Position numbers and translations under genes: made by a program
In this document: positions 1 through 9,161 of the stretch, piece by piece
Layout: every line of letters begins with the position of its first letter
Position numbering within the stretch: the first letter of the stretch is position 1
The notes under the pieces: model-generated
Database searches by the model: none
Told to the model about the DNA's origin: nothing
The model's input: the letters and a program-made list of their open reading frames with translations, nothing else
NCBI RefSeq assembly: GCF_024295805.1
Contig: NZ_JANCLX010000001.1
Location: 411,846-475,845, forward strand
From: Streptomyces cucumeris
GTDB taxonomy: Bacteria; Actinomycetota; Actinomycetes; Streptomycetales; Streptomycetaceae
Length of the DNA stretch: 64,000 nucleotides
Direction of reading: 5' to 3'

Positions 1-1384
1 AGCGGGAGATCTCGGCGGTGGCGGCGTCCTCCATCAGGTTGAAGATGGCGACGGCGCCCAGACCGCGCAGCCATGCCTCGATGTAACGGATCCCGACCTG
101 GACGGCGTTGCGCAGTCCCTCGTACGTGGGCTTCGCTCCCACCGAGGAGATGTCGATCAGCTCGGCGGCGGTGACGCGCACCTCCTCGCGCAGCCGGTCC
201 TTCTGGTGCTGCCGGTCGCCGAGCACCGCGTCGAAGCTGGCGCGGGCCACCGGCACCAGATCGGGGTGGGCGACCCAGGAGCCGTCGAAACCGTCGGCCG
301 CCTCACGGTCCTTGTCGGCCCGGACCTTCTCCAGGGCGACCGCGTTGACCTGCGGATCGCGGCGGCTGGGGATGAACGCGGCCATACCGCCGATCGCGTG
401 GGCGCCGCGCTTGTGGCAGGTGCGCACCAGGAGTTCGGTGTAGGCGCGCATGAACGGGGTGGTCATGGTGACCGCGTTGCGGTCGGGGAGGACGAAGTCC
501 GGGCCGCCGTCGCGGAAGTTCTTGACGATGGAGAAGAGGTAGTCCCAGCGGCCCGCGTTGAGCCCGGAGGCATGGTCGCGCAGCTCGTGGAGGATCTCCT
601 CCATCTCGTAGGCGGCGGTGATTGTCTCGATCAGGACGGTGGCGCGGATGGTCCCTTGCGGAATGCCCACGTAGTCCTGGGCGAAGACGAAGACGTCGTT
701 CCAGAGGCGGGCCTCCCGATGCGATTCGGTCTTGGGGAGGTAGAAGTACGGGCCCTTGCCGCGGTCCAGCAGCCGCTGTGCGTTGTGGAAGAAGTAGAGC
801 CCGAAGTCGACCAGTGCGCCGGGCACCGCACGGCCGTCGGACGCCCGCAGATGGCGCTCGTCGAGGTGCCAGCCGCGCGGCCGGGTAACCACGGTGGCCA
901 GTTCCTCGTCCGGGCGCAGGGCGTAGCTCTTGCCCTCGGGGGAGGTGAAGTCGATCCGCCGTTCATAGGCGTCGATCAGGTTGAGCTGACCGCCGATCAC
1001 GTTCTCCCAGGTGGGTGCGGAGGCGTCCTCGAAGTCGGCGAGCCAGACCCGCGCCCCGGAGTTCAGGGCGTTGATGGTCATCTTGCGGTCGGTGGGGCCG
1101 GTGATCTCCACCCGGCGGTCCTGGAGGGCGGGCGGTGCCGGGGCGACCCGCCAGTCGGGGTCCTCGCGGACGGCGGCGGTCTCGGGGAGGAAGTCCAGAC
1201 GGCTGGTGCGGGCGATCTCGGCGCGGCGTTCCGCGCGGCGGGCGAGCAGGTCGTCGCGGCGCGGGGTGAAGCGGTCGTGCAGCGCGGCGAGGAAGGTCAG
1301 GGCCGCGTCGGTCAGCACCTCGCCCTGGCGGTCCAGAGGTTCGGTGTCGACGACGGCCAGCGGGGACGGCGCTGGTGCTGGCAT
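1..1384 (-). CDS. aceB: Malate synthase A (C-terminus cut by window edge)
   Basis: Condenses glyoxylate with acetyl-CoA to malate; cytoplasmic. About 461 residues are present out of the usual ~540; the C-terminus lies beyond the left edge. The family signature [15 protein letters not shown] is intact, as are [10 protein letters not shown] and [10 protein letters not shown] of the active-site barrel. The ATG start is chosen because AAAGGAG sits about 8 nt upstream. Its place beside allantoinase and allantoicase fits a role in consuming glyoxylate from ureidoglycolate, the end of allantoin breakdown, rather than only the glyoxylate shunt. A palindrome matching the one before allantoinase lies 138 bp upstream of its start, so co-regulation by the IclR-type protein encoded at 2853-3638 is likely (inference). 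Confidence 0.95.
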   Translation of the reverse strand, partial: MPAPAPSPLAVVDTEPLDRQGEVLTDAALTFLAALHDRFTPRRDDLLARRAERRAEIARTSRLDFLPETAAVREDPDWRVAPAPPALQDRRVEITGPTDRKMTINALNSGARVWLADFEDASAPTWENVIGGQLNLIDAYERRIDFTSPEGKSYALRPDEELATVVTRPRGWHLDERHLRASDGRAVPGALVDFGLYFFHNAQRLLDRGKGPYFYLPKTESHREARLWNDVFVFAQDYVGIPQGTIRATVLIETITAAYEMEEILHELRDHASGLNAGRWDYLFSIVKNFRDGGPDFVLPDRNAVTMTTPFMRAYTELLVRTCHKRGAHAIGGMAAFIPSRRDPQVNAVALEKVRADKDREAADGFDGSWVAHPDLVPVARASFDAVLGDRQHQKDRLREEVRVTAAELIDISSVGAKPTYEGLRNAVQVGIRYIEAWLRGLGAVAIFNLMEDAATAEISR

Positions 1385-1521
1385 GGGCGGACACTCCTTT
1401 GGGAGGCGGTGCGTGGCACGGGGTGCCGGGGATGGGGGAAGGGCGGTGCGACGCCGTACGGGCAGCATGGCGTCCCACAAACCTTCTGGCCTGTGGATAG
1501 TAATTTCCTCATGGTGGAACT

Positions 1522-1536
1522 TCAATCTTTTGTTGA
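1522..1536. promoter_or_regulatory. Candidate AllR-type operator before malate synthase
   Basis: TCAATC-TTT-TGTTGA: one half-site is identical to the perfect palindrome TCAACA-GAA-TGTTGA before allantoinase and the other half matches at 4 of 6 positions. It lies in a 209-bp stretch between the divergent-facing ends of aceB and the MobA-like gene that holds no gene. Binding by the IclR-family protein is inferred, not shown. Confidence 0.5.
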
Positions 1537-1593
1537 GGGGCGAGCCCGCCCTCACCCCATCGGGCTCCCGTGGCCCCCGGTGCCACCCCCGGC

Positions 1594-2202
1594 TCACTCC
1601 AGCAGCGTCAAGTCCGCGGCCGTGTCGATGTCATCCGGTCGAGCGATGTCCGAGCAGTCCACGAGCGTGAGCGCCGATCCGTGCGCCCGCAGATAGCCGC
1701 GCGCCCCGCGGTCGCCGACCGCGTCCGCCGCCACGCCCTCCCACCGGGCCGCCCCGAAGAGCACCGGATGGCCCCGTACCCCGTCGTACTCCGCGGCCGC
1801 CAGGCTGTCCGGGCCGTCGTACGCGGTCAGCAGCCGGGCCACCGCGGCGGCCCCGATCCCCGGCTGGTCCACCAGCGTGACCAGGGCCGCGCAGGCTCCG
1901 CTCGCCGCCAGCGAGGTCAGCCCGGCCCGCAGCGAGGAGCCCATACCGCCCGCCCAGTCCGGGTTGTCGACCAGGACGCAGCCCGGGAGTTCGGCCCGCG
2001 CCCGCACCTCCTCGGCGGCGGCGCCCAGCACGATGTGCACCGGGGCGCAGCCGCCCTCCCGCAGCGCGCGCGCCGCGTGCTCCACCAGCGGCCGCCCCCG
2101 GTGCCTCAACAGGGCCTTCGGCCGTCCGCCCAGCCGCCGTCCACCGCCCGCCGCCAGCAGCACTCCGGCGACCTGCGCATTGTCAGTCGAGGTGCGATCC
2201 AT
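1594..2202 (-). CDS. MobA/MocA-like nucleotidyltransferase
   Basis: A 202-residue NTP-transferase-fold protein. The N-terminal [18 protein letters not shown] is the nucleotide-binding loop with the conserved lysine of molybdenum-cofactor cytidylyl/guanylyltransferases. [17 protein letters not shown] and LVDQPG complete the family pattern. MocA-type enzymes finish the molybdenum cofactor of xanthine dehydrogenases, which would suit a purine-degradation neighbourhood, but no xanthine dehydrogenase is in the window, so the cofactor role is inference. ATG start at 2202. It is convergent with nothing close and stands alone between aceB and the DUF5955-like gene. Confidence 0.85.
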   Translation of the reverse strand: MDRTSTDNAQVAGVLLAAGGGRRLGGRPKALLRHRGRPLVEHAARALREGGCAPVHIVLGAAAEEVRARAELPGCVLVDNPDWAGGMGSSLRAGLTSLAASGACAALVTLVDQPGIGAAAVARLLTAYDGPDSLAAAEYDGVRGHPVLFGAARWEGVAADAVGDRGARGYLRAHGSALTLVDCSDIARPDDIDTAADLTLLE

Positions 2203-2428
2203 GGGCCCTGCTTACCTCACCGGAGGCCGCCGTGGACGATCCATCCAAGCCGGTCTGATTTTCGCTCTCCGTATGGCGCGGCGTGCGTACCGTGTCGTTA
2301 ACTGAGCCGCGGCCCCTTGTGTCCGGTCCTGTGTCCGGGCTTACGTCCGGTCCTGATGCCTGGCGGCCGTATGGGAGAGAGGGAGAGGGGGCAGGCTCGT
2401 GCACCAGTGTGCGAGGGGGCGAAGGGCA

Positions 2429-2812
2429 GTGTTGTCCGATGACGGCGTGAAGCTCTGGGAAGCGCCCGATGCCTCGTCGGTGGAGGACGTCGCGGTGAGG
2501 GAAGCCAGCCGAGTGTCCGGCACCGACGAAGACCCGAGAGCGGCCGAGCTGCGCCTCGCCGTCGCCCGGCTCAGGCGTGACCTGGCCGCCCATCCGGCCG
2601 AATTACCCGATCGCGCCATCGCGGACGATGAACTCGCCGCGCTGGACGCCATGATCCGCACCGGTGCCCCCGAGCTGCACCGGCTGCGCCGCTCCCTGTT
2701 GCTGATCGCGGGCGCGCTGGGTTCGGTGAGCGCGCTCGGCCCCTCCTTGAGCGGGGTCCGGGTCGCGATCGATCTCTTCGGCAGTGTGCCGAGGAGCCGC
2801 GGCAGGGAGTGA
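2429..2812 (+). CDS. Small DUF5955-like protein with a TTA codon
   Basis: A protein of about 127 residues. It has a charged helical N-terminal half with a heptad-like pattern (AELRLAVARLRRDLAAH) and a hydrophobic C-terminal segment (LLLIAGALGSVSALGPSLSG). It resembles the Streptomyces family annotated DUF5955; no function is known. A GTG start at 2429 is preferred because GAGGGGG lies 9 nt upstream; an ATG at 2399 is possible but has no ribosome binding site. Codon 59 (2603-2605) is TTA, one of only two TTA codons I found in genes here, so translation should depend on the bldA leucyl-tRNA. This implies expression late in development (inference). Confidence 0.7.
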   Translation: MLSDDGVKLWEAPDASSVEDVAVREASRVSGTDEDPRAAELRLAVARLRRDLAAHPAELPDRAIADDELAALDAMIRTGAPELHRLRRSLLLIAGALGSVSALGPSLSGVRVAIDLFGSVPRSRGRE

Positions 2813-2852
2813 CCCGAGGGCCCGCCGTCGGCGCCGTGGGTCCGCCGCGCCG

Positions 2853-3638
2853 TCAGGCGGTGCCGCCGCCGCTGGCCAGCGCGCCGGACAGCTCGGCCGC
2901 GACCTCCTTGAGGATCGGCACGATGTCGGCCGTGGCCTCCTCGGTGACCCGGCCCGCCGGACCCGAGATCGAGATGGCCGCCGCGGTGGGGGAGTCGGGC
3001 ACCGGCACCGCGAGACAGCGCACCCCCATCTCCTGCTCGTTGTCGTCCACCGCGTAGCCCGTCTCGCGCACCCGGCGCAGCGCCTCCAGGAAGCCGTCCG
3101 GCGTGGTGATGGTCCGCGGGGTCACCGGCGGCATCCCGGTACGGCCCAGCAGGGCGCGCACCTCCTCCGGGGGAGCGGCGGCCAGCAGTGCCTTGCCGAC
3201 GCCCGTGGTGTGCGGCAGCACCCGCCGCCCGACCTCGGTGAACATCCGCATCGAATGGCGGGACGGCACCTGGGCGACGTAGACCACCTCATCGCCGTCC
3301 AGGAGGGCCATGTTGGCGGTCTCCCCGGTCTCCTCCACCAGCCGCGCCAGATACGGCCGCGCCCAGGTGCCCAGCAGCCGGGCCGAGCTCTCCCCGAGCC
3401 GGATCAGCCGGGGGCCGAGGGCATAGCGCCGGTTGGGCTGCTGGCGTACATAGCCGCAGGCCACCAGGGTGCGCATCAGCCGGTGGATGGTGGGCAGCGG
3501 CAGCCCGCTGCTGGTGGAGAGTTCGCTCAGGCCCACCTCGCCCCCGGCGTCCGCCATCCGCTCCAGCAGATCGAAGGCGCGCTCGAGGGACTGGACGCCG
3601 CCGGAGCTGGCGGCGGTCTTGGGCTCGGCGGACGGCAC
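2853..3638 (-). CDS. allR: IclR-family regulator, AllR-like
   Basis: A 261-residue protein with an N-terminal winged helix (SLERAFDLLERM, then GLPLPTIHRLMRTLVACGYV as the recognition helix) and a C-terminal GAF-like ligand domain (TGVGKALLAAAPPEEV, GYAVDDNEQEMGVRCLAVPV). IclR proteins of this kind repress allantoin genes and are released by allantoin or its acid products. A GTG start at 3638 is chosen because AGAGGA lies 9 nt upstream; the open frame extends further but into non-family sequence. It is divergent from allantoinase, whose promoter carries a perfect palindrome. The order aceB, MobA-like, DUF5955-like, iclR, allantoinase, allantoicase matches my recollection of the S. coelicolor locus, which supports the AllR assignment. 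Confidence 0.85.
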   Translation of the reverse strand: MPSAEPKTAASSGGVQSLERAFDLLERMADAGGEVGLSELSTSSGLPLPTIHRLMRTLVACGYVRQQPNRRYALGPRLIRLGESSARLLGTWARPYLARLVEETGETANMALLDGDEVVYVAQVPSRHSMRMFTEVGRRVLPHTTGVGKALLAAAPPEEVRALLGRTGMPPVTPRTITTPDGFLEALRRVRETGYAVDDNEQEMGVRCLAVPVPDSPTAAAISISGPAGRVTEEATADIVPILKEVAAELSGALASGGGTA

Positions 3639-3849
3639 GTCGGGGTGTCCTCTCACTGCGGCGGGTACCGGGCCGTGCGCGGCGACGATCCGCAGCCGGC
3701 CGGCCACCGGCAGCCTACCGGGCCGCACCGGCGCCCACAGTGCCTTTGGCGGGCTGTCGGCGCCGGTCACGGCCCGGGCGGCGGGCGTCCGGCGGCGCCC
3801 CGGTGGACGGGGTCTTGACCGGGCCGGTGGCGGGGTGAAGACTCGAGCT

Positions 3850-3864
3850 TCAACAGAATGTTGA
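3850..3864. promoter_or_regulatory. Perfect palindrome, candidate AllR operator
   Basis: TCAACA-GAA-TGTTGA, a perfect 6+3+6 inverted repeat lying 43-57 bp upstream of the preferred allantoinase start, in the divergent region with the IclR-type gene. A degenerate copy precedes malate synthase. The placement suits repression of the allantoinase-allantoicase operon. Confidence 0.6.
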
Positions 3865-3906
3865 TTTTTGGAGTCCGGGAGAACCTGGAAGCCGAGGAGG
3901 ATGCGG

Positions 3907-5265
3907 GTGTCCCATCCGGAAGCCGAACTGGTGCTGCGCTCGACGCGCGTCGTCACCCCGGAAGGGCCGCGCGCGGCGTCCGTCGCCGTGTCCGTGGCCA
4001 CCGGGACGATCGCCGCCGTCCTGCCGTACGACGCCCCGGACCCGCCCGGGGCCCGGGTCGAGGACCTCGGGGACGATGTGCTGCTGCCCGGTCTCGTCGA
4101 CACCCACGTCCATGTCAACGACCCCGGCCGCACCGAGTGGGAGGGGTTCGCCACGGCCACCCGCGCGGCCGCCGCGGGCGGGATCACCACCCTGGTCGAC
4201 ATGCCGCTCAACAGCGTCCCGCCGACCACCACCGTGGACGCCCTGGAGGTCAAGCGGGCCGTCGCCCGCCGGGCGGCCCATGTGGACATCGGCTTCTGGG
4301 GCGGTGCGGTGCCCGGTAACGCCGCCGACCTCGAACCGCTGCACGACGCGGGCGTCATGGGCTTCAAATGCTTTCTGCTGCCCTCCGGCGTCGATGAGTT
4401 CCCGCATCTCACCCCGGCCGGTCTGGACACCGCCCTGCGCACCATCGCGGGCTTCGGCGGACTGCTCATCGTGCACGCCGAGGACCCGCACCTCATCGAG
4501 GACGCCCCGGCACCGAGCGGTCCGGCCTATGCCGGGTTCCTCGCCTCCCGCCCGCGCGACGCCGAGAACCGGGCGATCGAGCGGCTGGTGGAGCTGGCGC
4601 GTGAGCTGCGCGCCCGCGTACATGTCCTCCACCTCTCCTCCGCCGAGGCGCTGCCGCTGCTCGCCGCCGCCCGGCGCGACGGCGTCCGCGTCACCGTCGA
4701 GACCTGTCCGCACTTCCTGACCCTCACCGCCGAGGAAGTCCCGGACGGCGCCACCGAGTTCAAATGCTGTCCGCCCATCCGTGAGGCCGCCAACCAGGAC
4801 GCGCTGTGGCGGGGGCTGGCCGACGGCACCATCGACTGTGTCGTCTCCGACCACTCACCGTGCACCGCCGAGCTGAAGGTCGACGACTTCGGCCGGGCCT
4901 GGGGCGGGATCTCCTCGCTCCAGCTCGGTCTGCCCGCGGTCTGGACCGAGGCCCGCCGCCGCGGCCACACCCTCCACGACGTGGCCCGCTGGATGTCCGC
5001 GGCGCCCGCCGCCCTGGTCGGCCTCGACCATCGCAAGGGCGCCGTCGCGGCCGGCCACGACGCCGACTTCGCGGTCCTCGCCCCCGACGAGACGTTCACC
5101 GTCGACCCCGCAGCCCTGCACCACCGCAACCAGGTCACCGCCTACGCGGGCAGAACCCTCCACGGCGTCGTACGGTCCACCTGGCTGCGCGGACGGAAGA
5201 TCGCTGACCACGGCACCCCCACCGAACCCACCGGCAGACTCCTGGAAAGGCAGCCCCGCGCATGA
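3907..5265 (+). CDS. allB: Allantoinase
   Basis: Cyclic amidohydrolase that opens allantoin to allantoate. About 452 residues, normal for the family. Metal-site motifs are visible: [17 protein letters not shown], a carboxylated-lysine region [29 protein letters not shown] and VVSDHSPC. The GTG at 3907 is preferred since GAGGAGG sits 6 nt upstream; the ATG at 3901 would be too close to that site and the ATG at 3868 has none. It overlaps allantoicase by 4 nt (ATGA), so the two are translationally coupled. It diverges from the IclR-type regulator and carries a palindromic operator in its promoter. Confidence 0.95.
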   Translation: MSHPEAELVLRSTRVVTPEGPRAASVAVSVATGTIAAVLPYDAPDPPGARVEDLGDDVLLPGLVDTHVHVNDPGRTEWEGFATATRAAAAGGITTLVDMPLNSVPPTTTVDALEVKRAVARRAAHVDIGFWGGAVPGNAADLEPLHDAGVMGFKCFLLPSGVDEFPHLTPAGLDTALRTIAGFGGLLIVHAEDPHLIEDAPAPSGPAYAGFLASRPRDAENRAIERLVELARELRARVHVLHLSSAEALPLLAAARRDGVRVTVETCPHFLTLTAEEVPDGATEFKCCPPIREAANQDALWRGLADGTIDCVVSDHSPCTAELKVDDFGRAWGGISSLQLGLPAVWTEARRRGHTLHDVARWMSAAPAALVGLDHRKGAVAAGHDADFAVLAPDETFTVDPAALHHRNQVTAYAGRTLHGVVRSTWLRGRKIADHGTPTEPTGRLLERQPRA

Positions 5266-6407
5266 CCGCGCCCACACCCCGCTTCACCGGTGACGCCGAC
5301 CCGTACGGCGGCGGCGATCCCTACGCCGACTACCGCTCCGCCGACTTCCCCTTCACCCACCTCACCGATCTGGCCGACCGGCGGCTCGGCGGCAGCGTCA
5401 TCGCGGCCAACGACGAGTTCTTCGCCGAACGCGAGAACCTGATCAAACCCCAGGTCCCGCACTTCGACCCGGCCACCTACGGCCACAAGGGCAAGGTCAT
5501 GGACGGCTGGGAGACCCGGCGGCGGCGCGGCGCCTCCGCCGACACCCCGCACCCCGCCGACACCGACCACGACTGGGCGCTGATCCGCCTGGGCGCGCCC
5601 GGGGTCATCCACGGCATCGTCGTCGACACCGCCCACTTCCGCGGCAACCACCCGCGGGCGGTGGGTGTCGAGGCGGCCTGCGTGCCGGGCGCGCCGTCCC
5701 CGGAGGAGCTGCTCGCCGACGGGGTGGAGTGGACCGTGCTCGTCCCGCGTACCCCGGTCGGCGGCCACGCGGCCAACGGCTTCGAGGTCTCCGTACCGCG
5801 CCGCTTCACCCATCTGCGCCTCACGCAGTACCCCGACGGCGGGATCGCCCGGCTCCGGGTGTACGGCGAGGCCGCCCCCGATCCGGCCTGGCTCACCGCG
5901 CTCTCCGTCTTCGACCTGGCCGCGCTGGAGAACGGCGGGGTGGCCGAGGATGCATCGGACCGCTTCTTCTCCCCGCCCGCCAACTCCATCCAGCCCGGCC
6001 GCTCCCAGCGGATGGACGAGGGCTGGGAGACCCGGCGGCGGCGCGACACCGGTCATGACTGGGTGCGTTACCGGCTCACCGGCCACTCCCGGATCCGCGC
6101 CGTGGAGATCGACACCGGCTGCTACAAGGGCAACGCGGCGGGCTGGGCCACGCTCCACGGCCTCGACACGACGACCGGCGCCGACCCCGCCGACCACACC
6201 GCCCCCGGCTGGACCGAACTGCTGCCCCGCACCCGCCTCCAGCCCGACACCGTCCACCGGCTGTCCCTGGACGACGCCCCGCCGGTGACCCATGTGCGGA
6301 TCGACATCCACCCGGACGGCGGGGTCGCCCGGCTGCGGCTGTACGGCGAACTGACCGAGCGGGGCGCCGGGACGCTCGCCGGACGCCATGCGGAGCTGAG
6401 CGGCTGA
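5262..6407 (+). CDS. alc: Allantoicase
   Basis: Hydrolyses allantoate to urea and ureidoglycolate. It has 381 residues in two homologous allantoicase repeats. The first centres on [11 protein letters not shown] with [12 protein letters not shown]; the second on [12 protein letters not shown] with [10 protein letters not shown]. Each repeat ends in a PDGGxARLRxYGE motif. It is second gene of the allantoin operon, overlapping allantoinase by four bases. With malate synthase nearby, the cluster takes allantoin to glyoxylate and into malate. No ureidoglycolate lyase or glyoxylate carboligase is in the window. Confidence 0.95.
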   Translation: MTAPTPRFTGDADPYGGGDPYADYRSADFPFTHLTDLADRRLGGSVIAANDEFFAERENLIKPQVPHFDPATYGHKGKVMDGWETRRRRGASADTPHPADTDHDWALIRLGAPGVIHGIVVDTAHFRGNHPRAVGVEAACVPGAPSPEELLADGVEWTVLVPRTPVGGHAANGFEVSVPRRFTHLRLTQYPDGGIARLRVYGEAAPDPAWLTALSVFDLAALENGGVAEDASDRFFSPPANSIQPGRSQRMDEGWETRRRRDTGHDWVRYRLTGHSRIRAVEIDTGCYKGNAAGWATLHGLDTTTGADPADHTAPGWTELLPRTRLQPDTVHRLSLDDAPPVTHVRIDIHPDGGVARLRLYGELTERGAGTLAGRHAELSG

Positions 6408-6443
6408 CAGCGGCCGGGCGGCAGCCGGGCGGTGGACGGAACG

Positions 6444-7301
6444 TCAGGCGCCCGGCTCCGGCACCCCGATCGGATTGGGGAAGCGCAGCGCCGTCGAGCA
6501 CGCCGCGGCCAGCGGCTTCAACAGGGCCGTCAGGGCCGTGGTGTCCTCGGCGGTCAGCGGCCGCCAGGGGCGTTCGGCCGCGCGGTCGGTGGCGGACTCC
6601 ACCGCGCGCAGCAGTTCACGCCCGTTCCCGGTGGCGGTGCCGTCCGGTTTCAGCAGCCCGCGGTCGGCCAGCCGGGTCAGCGCGGCCTCCCACTCCTGGT
6701 CGGTCCAGCCGCGGTACGGCTGGAGTTCGGCCCGCGGCAGATCGGCGCCCGCGCGCAGGCCCAGCGCCTCACAGCCGTCCAGGCCCGCGGCGACCAGGGC
6801 CGCCACATGACCGTCACCGCGGTGCTCACGCAGCAGGGTGGCGGCGTGCCACAGCCGCTCGACGGGCTTGTCGGGGAAGTCCAGCGCCGCGTTGGCCGAT
6901 GTGAGCACCCGGCCCGCGGTGTCCAGACCGGCGGACCGGGGCACCAGGGCCTCGGCGGCGCGCTCCACCGCCGCCTCCTGCCCGGCCAGCAGCCGCCGCA
7001 GCGCGGCGACCGCCCCGGCGCGCCGGACCTCCAGCACCCGCTCGGGCGGCGCCACCGCCCAGGCGTCGGGCAGGGCGCGCGCGACCATCGAGGGCGCGAA
7101 GCTGAAGAACGCCGCCACGACGGGCTCCGGGCCGACCGGCCCCAGCGGGGCGGCGCGGCCCGCGAAATAGCCGCGCCAGAAGCCGCGCAGCCCGGCGTCC
7201 TCGTAGGCGGTCAGGGCCTCCGGCGCGAAGTAGGTGACCGCGTGGATCGGCTCGAACAGGGCCCACAGGGTGCGGGCCCGCGCCGGGGCGGTGGCGACCA
7301 T
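6444..7301 (-). CDS. SCO6745-family protein
   Basis: A 285-residue, alanine-rich cytoplasmic protein. The opening pattern LWALFEPIHAVTYFAPEAL and GFWRGYFAGRAAPLGPVG is characteristic of the actinobacterial family annotated SCO6745. The C-terminal half (YRGWTDQEWEAALTRLADRG) resembles a winged-helix module. No biochemical role is known. The ATG at 7301 is chosen because GAGAGGAG precedes it by about 7 nt; the longer frame reaching 7718 runs into the downstream small membrane gene's region in another frame. It is convergent with allantoicase. Confidence 0.75.
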   Translation of the reverse strand: MVATAPARARTLWALFEPIHAVTYFAPEALTAYEDAGLRGFWRGYFAGRAAPLGPVGPEPVVAAFFSFAPSMVARALPDAWAVAPPERVLEVRRAGAVAALRRLLAGQEAAVERAAEALVPRSAGLDTAGRVLTSANAALDFPDKPVERLWHAATLLREHRGDGHVAALVAAGLDGCEALGLRAGADLPRAELQPYRGWTDQEWEAALTRLADRGLLKPDGTATGNGRELLRAVESATDRAAERPWRPLTAEDTTALTALLKPLAAACSTALRFPNPIGVPEPGA

Positions 7302-7495
7302 CGGCGTGCTCCTCTCTGGTCTGCGGCGGTGCGGTGCTCGGGGGCGGTGGTCGGAGTCCGTGTTCCCGCCGTATGTGTTCCCACCCCAGCCTGACCAGTG
7401 CGGCGACGGTGGCGGTGCAGGCGGCGCCGAGCCCCTGCGGACGCCGCCGTCCGGCCGGATCCGGCACCGGACACCGGAAAGCCTTCCCCGCGCGG

Positions 7496-7684
7496 CTACT
7501 TGGCGCCCGCGAGGTAGAAGAGCAGGAAGAGGAAGCCGGCGATGAAGTGCACGCCCACCAGGTAGATGAAGACCCGGACGGTGAAGGTCATGGGCGCCCG
7601 GTCCTCCTCGTCGGGGGTGGTGGCGGCCCTGGCCGGAGGGGTGCCGGCGGTTCCGGGGGTGTGGTCGGCGGTCGTCTCGTTCAC
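7496..7684 (-). CDS. Small single-pass membrane protein (DUF6126-like)
   Basis: A 62-residue protein with a polar, Thr/Ala-rich N-terminus and one C-terminal transmembrane helix (VFIYLVGVHFIAGFLFLLFY) ending in a short AGAK tail. It resembles the Streptomyces DUF6126 family; function unknown. The GTG start at 7684 overlaps the stop of the XRE-cupin regulator by 4 nt (GTGA), so the two are co-translated. That coupling suggests it works with, or is controlled together with, the regulator. Confidence 0.75.
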   Translation of the reverse strand: MNETTADHTPGTAGTPPARAATTPDEEDRAPMTFTVRVFIYLVGVHFIAGFLFLLFYLAGAK

Positions 7685-8346
7685 GGCGTACCGTGCCTTC
7701 CTCCGCGGGCGGCGTCACCGAGGCACAACTCGGCCGCGCCGCTCTGCAGCAGTGTGTGGACGAAGAGCAGATCGGTGCCGCCGGGCGAGGCGGCGGCGAT
7801 GCGGTGCGGGGTGAGGGAGTCGAAGTGGGCGGCGTCGCCCTCGGCGAGGACGTGGACCGTCTCCCCGAGGGTCAGCCCCAGCCGCCCCCGGATGACGTAG
7901 AGCCACTCCTCGCCGGGGTGGACCCGCACCAGGGCGTCCTGGGCACCGGAGCGCTCCGGGACGTGCACCCGCAGCGCCTGCATGGCCCGGCCCGAACCCC
8001 CGGCCCGCCAGTAGGTCCAGCCGCCCGCCTCCTGGGGCTCCATCCGGTCGGCCCGCACCACCGGTTCCCGCTCCGGAGGCGCCTCGCCCAGCAGGTCGGA
8101 TACCGTGGTGCCGTACGTACGGGCCAAGGCCAGCAGCATGGGCAGCGACGGCTGCCGCCGCCCGGTCTCCAGGCGGGACAGATGGGCCGGGGAGAGACCG
8201 ACCCGCCGGGCCGCGGTCTCCAGGGTCAGACCGCTGCGCCGCCGCAGGTCTCGCAGACGCGGAGCGACGGTGGGCAGTTCGGTCGGCGGTCCGTCGCCGG
8301 ATCCGCCGAGAGGCTGGTCACCGGGCCCGCCGGGGAACGGAGTCAT
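7681..8346 (-). CDS. XRE-family regulator with cupin domain
   Basis: A 221-residue protein. A helix-turn-helix occupies roughly residues 30-85 (LRDLRRRSGLTLETAARRVG, LSPAHLSRLETGRRQPSLP). A C-terminal cupin barrel follows (HPGEEWLYVIRGRLGLTLGE, GDAAHFDSLTPHRIAAASP). Proteins of this layout bind a small ligand in the cupin and often control transport or amine metabolism. It is first gene of a two-gene unit with the DUF6126-like membrane protein. TATACC lies 6 nt before the ATG with no usable ribosome binding site, and a perfect palindrome covers the expected -35 position, pointing to a leaderless, autoregulated transcript. Confidence 0.88.
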   Translation of the reverse strand: MTPFPGGPGDQPLGGSGDGPPTELPTVAPRLRDLRRRSGLTLETAARRVGLSPAHLSRLETGRRQPSLPMLLALARTYGTTVSDLLGEAPPEREPVVRADRMEPQEAGGWTYWRAGGSGRAMQALRVHVPERSGAQDALVRVHPGEEWLYVIRGRLGLTLGETVHVLAEGDAAHFDSLTPHRIAAASPGGTDLLFVHTLLQSGAAELCLGDAARGGRHGTP

Positions 8347-8352
8347 AGCTCC

Positions 8353-8405
8353 GGTATAGCCAGCCCTTCACCCCTGGGGCAAAAGATTTGCCCGAGAGGC
8401 AAAAG
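8353..8405 (-). promoter_or_regulatory. Autoregulatory promoter/operator of the XRE-cupin gene
   Basis: On the minus strand a TATACC -10 element (8353-8358) lies 6 nt before the start codon. GGGCAAA-AGA-TTTGCCC, a perfect 17-bp palindrome, occupies 8377-8393, where the -35 box is expected. GGCAAAAG recurs exactly 20 bp away at 8398-8405, two helical turns, giving a possible second half-site. The region also lies upstream of the RNase gene transcribed the other way. Confidence 0.55.
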
Positions 8406-8478
8406 TTACATTTTCCTCACCGGGTACGGCATCTCGCGGAGGTCTTGTGAACTCCTCGGTAACTACGGGTACTTGGCA

Positions 8479-8509
8479 TTGACATGCCATCCTCTACGCG
8501 CGTCATGCT
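8479..8509 (+). promoter_or_regulatory. Leaderless promoter of the RNase gene
   Basis: A consensus TTGACA (8479-8484) and a CATGCT -10-like box (8504-8509) are separated by 19 bp. The ATG starts 6 nt after the -10, and no Shine-Dalgarno sequence is present, so the transcript probably begins at the start codon. Confidence 0.5.
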
Positions 8510-8515
8510 AGTGCC

Positions 8516-8941
8516 ATGAAAATCCCCCCACGGATTGCTCGCATCGGTGCACTCGGCGCCCTCGCCTCGACGCTGCTGCTCGGCGGAACGGCCGTCACGG
8601 CCACCGCCGCCCCCGCCGGCCACAGCGTCGTCGCCTCGGTCCGGGTCGCCGCCGATGTCGGCGACATCTGCTACTCGAAGCTGCCCGACGAGGCCCACAA
8701 GACCCTCGACCTGATCGAGAAGGACGGCCCCTACCCGTACCCGCAGGACGGCACCGTCTTCGACAACCGCGAGGGCATCCTCCCGGACCAGTCGTCCGGC
8801 TACTACCACGAGTTCACGGTCGAGACCCCCGGCTCCCCGGACCGTGGCGCCCGTCGCATCGTCACCGGTGAAAAGGACAACGAGGACTACTACACCGCTG
8901 ACCACTACGAGTCGTTCGACCTGGTGGACCGCGGCTGCTGA
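8516..8941 (+). CDS. Secreted guanyl-specific ribonuclease (RNase Sa type)
   Basis: A 141-residue precursor with a signal peptide (basic MKIPPRIARI, hydrophobic LGALASTLLLGGTAVTATAA). The mature ~96-residue domain aligns closely with RNase Sa: ICYSKLPDEAHKTLDLI, FDNREGILPDQSSGYYHEF, and RRIVTGEKDNEDYYTADHY. The catalytic Glu (YYHEFTVE), Arg (GARRIV) and His (ADHYESF) are all present, as is the Cys pair linking the two ends. It cleaves RNA 3' of guanine outside the cell. No barstar-like inhibitor gene is adjacent, which fits direct export. Confidence 0.93.
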   Translation: MKIPPRIARIGALGALASTLLLGGTAVTATAAPAGHSVVASVRVAADVGDICYSKLPDEAHKTLDLIEKDGPYPYPQDGTVFDNREGILPDQSSGYYHEFTVETPGSPDRGARRIVTGEKDNEDYYTADHYESFDLVDRGC

Positions 8942-8968
8942 GCCGAAGAAGACCGCCACCCCCCACAT

Positions 8969-9004
8969 CGCGGCCGCTGCCCCGGCAACAGGGCAGCGGC
9001 CGCG
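8969..9004 (+). terminator. Terminator hairpin after the RNase gene
   Basis: A perfect 14-bp stem (CGCGGCCGCTGCCC pairing with GGGCAGCGGCCGCG) around an 8-nt loop, 28 bp past the stop codon. There is no U-tract, as usual in high-GC actinomycetes. Confidence 0.7.
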
Positions 9005-9161
9005 CGGCGTGGTGTCACGGGGACACACCGCGCCTCCCGCGGCGCACCGGTCGCATACGATCCGGCGGCCCGTACCGCGCCTCGTACCCAACCCCGCACG
9101 GCCCCTTGTCAGCGCCTCCCGATACCGTTTCGGTGGTAGCGGTCGTGTTGGGGAGGCACCG

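Noticed and set aside
206..1696. Long plus-strand frame opposite malate synthase
   Set aside because: Shadow of aceB in high-GC sequence; no family motif, and the minus strand carries a complete signature and ribosome binding site.
2853..4496. 547-aa version of the IclR-type protein
   Set aside because: The upstream part overlaps allantoinase in antisense and lacks family sequence; a GTG with a ribosome binding site at 3638 gives the normal length.
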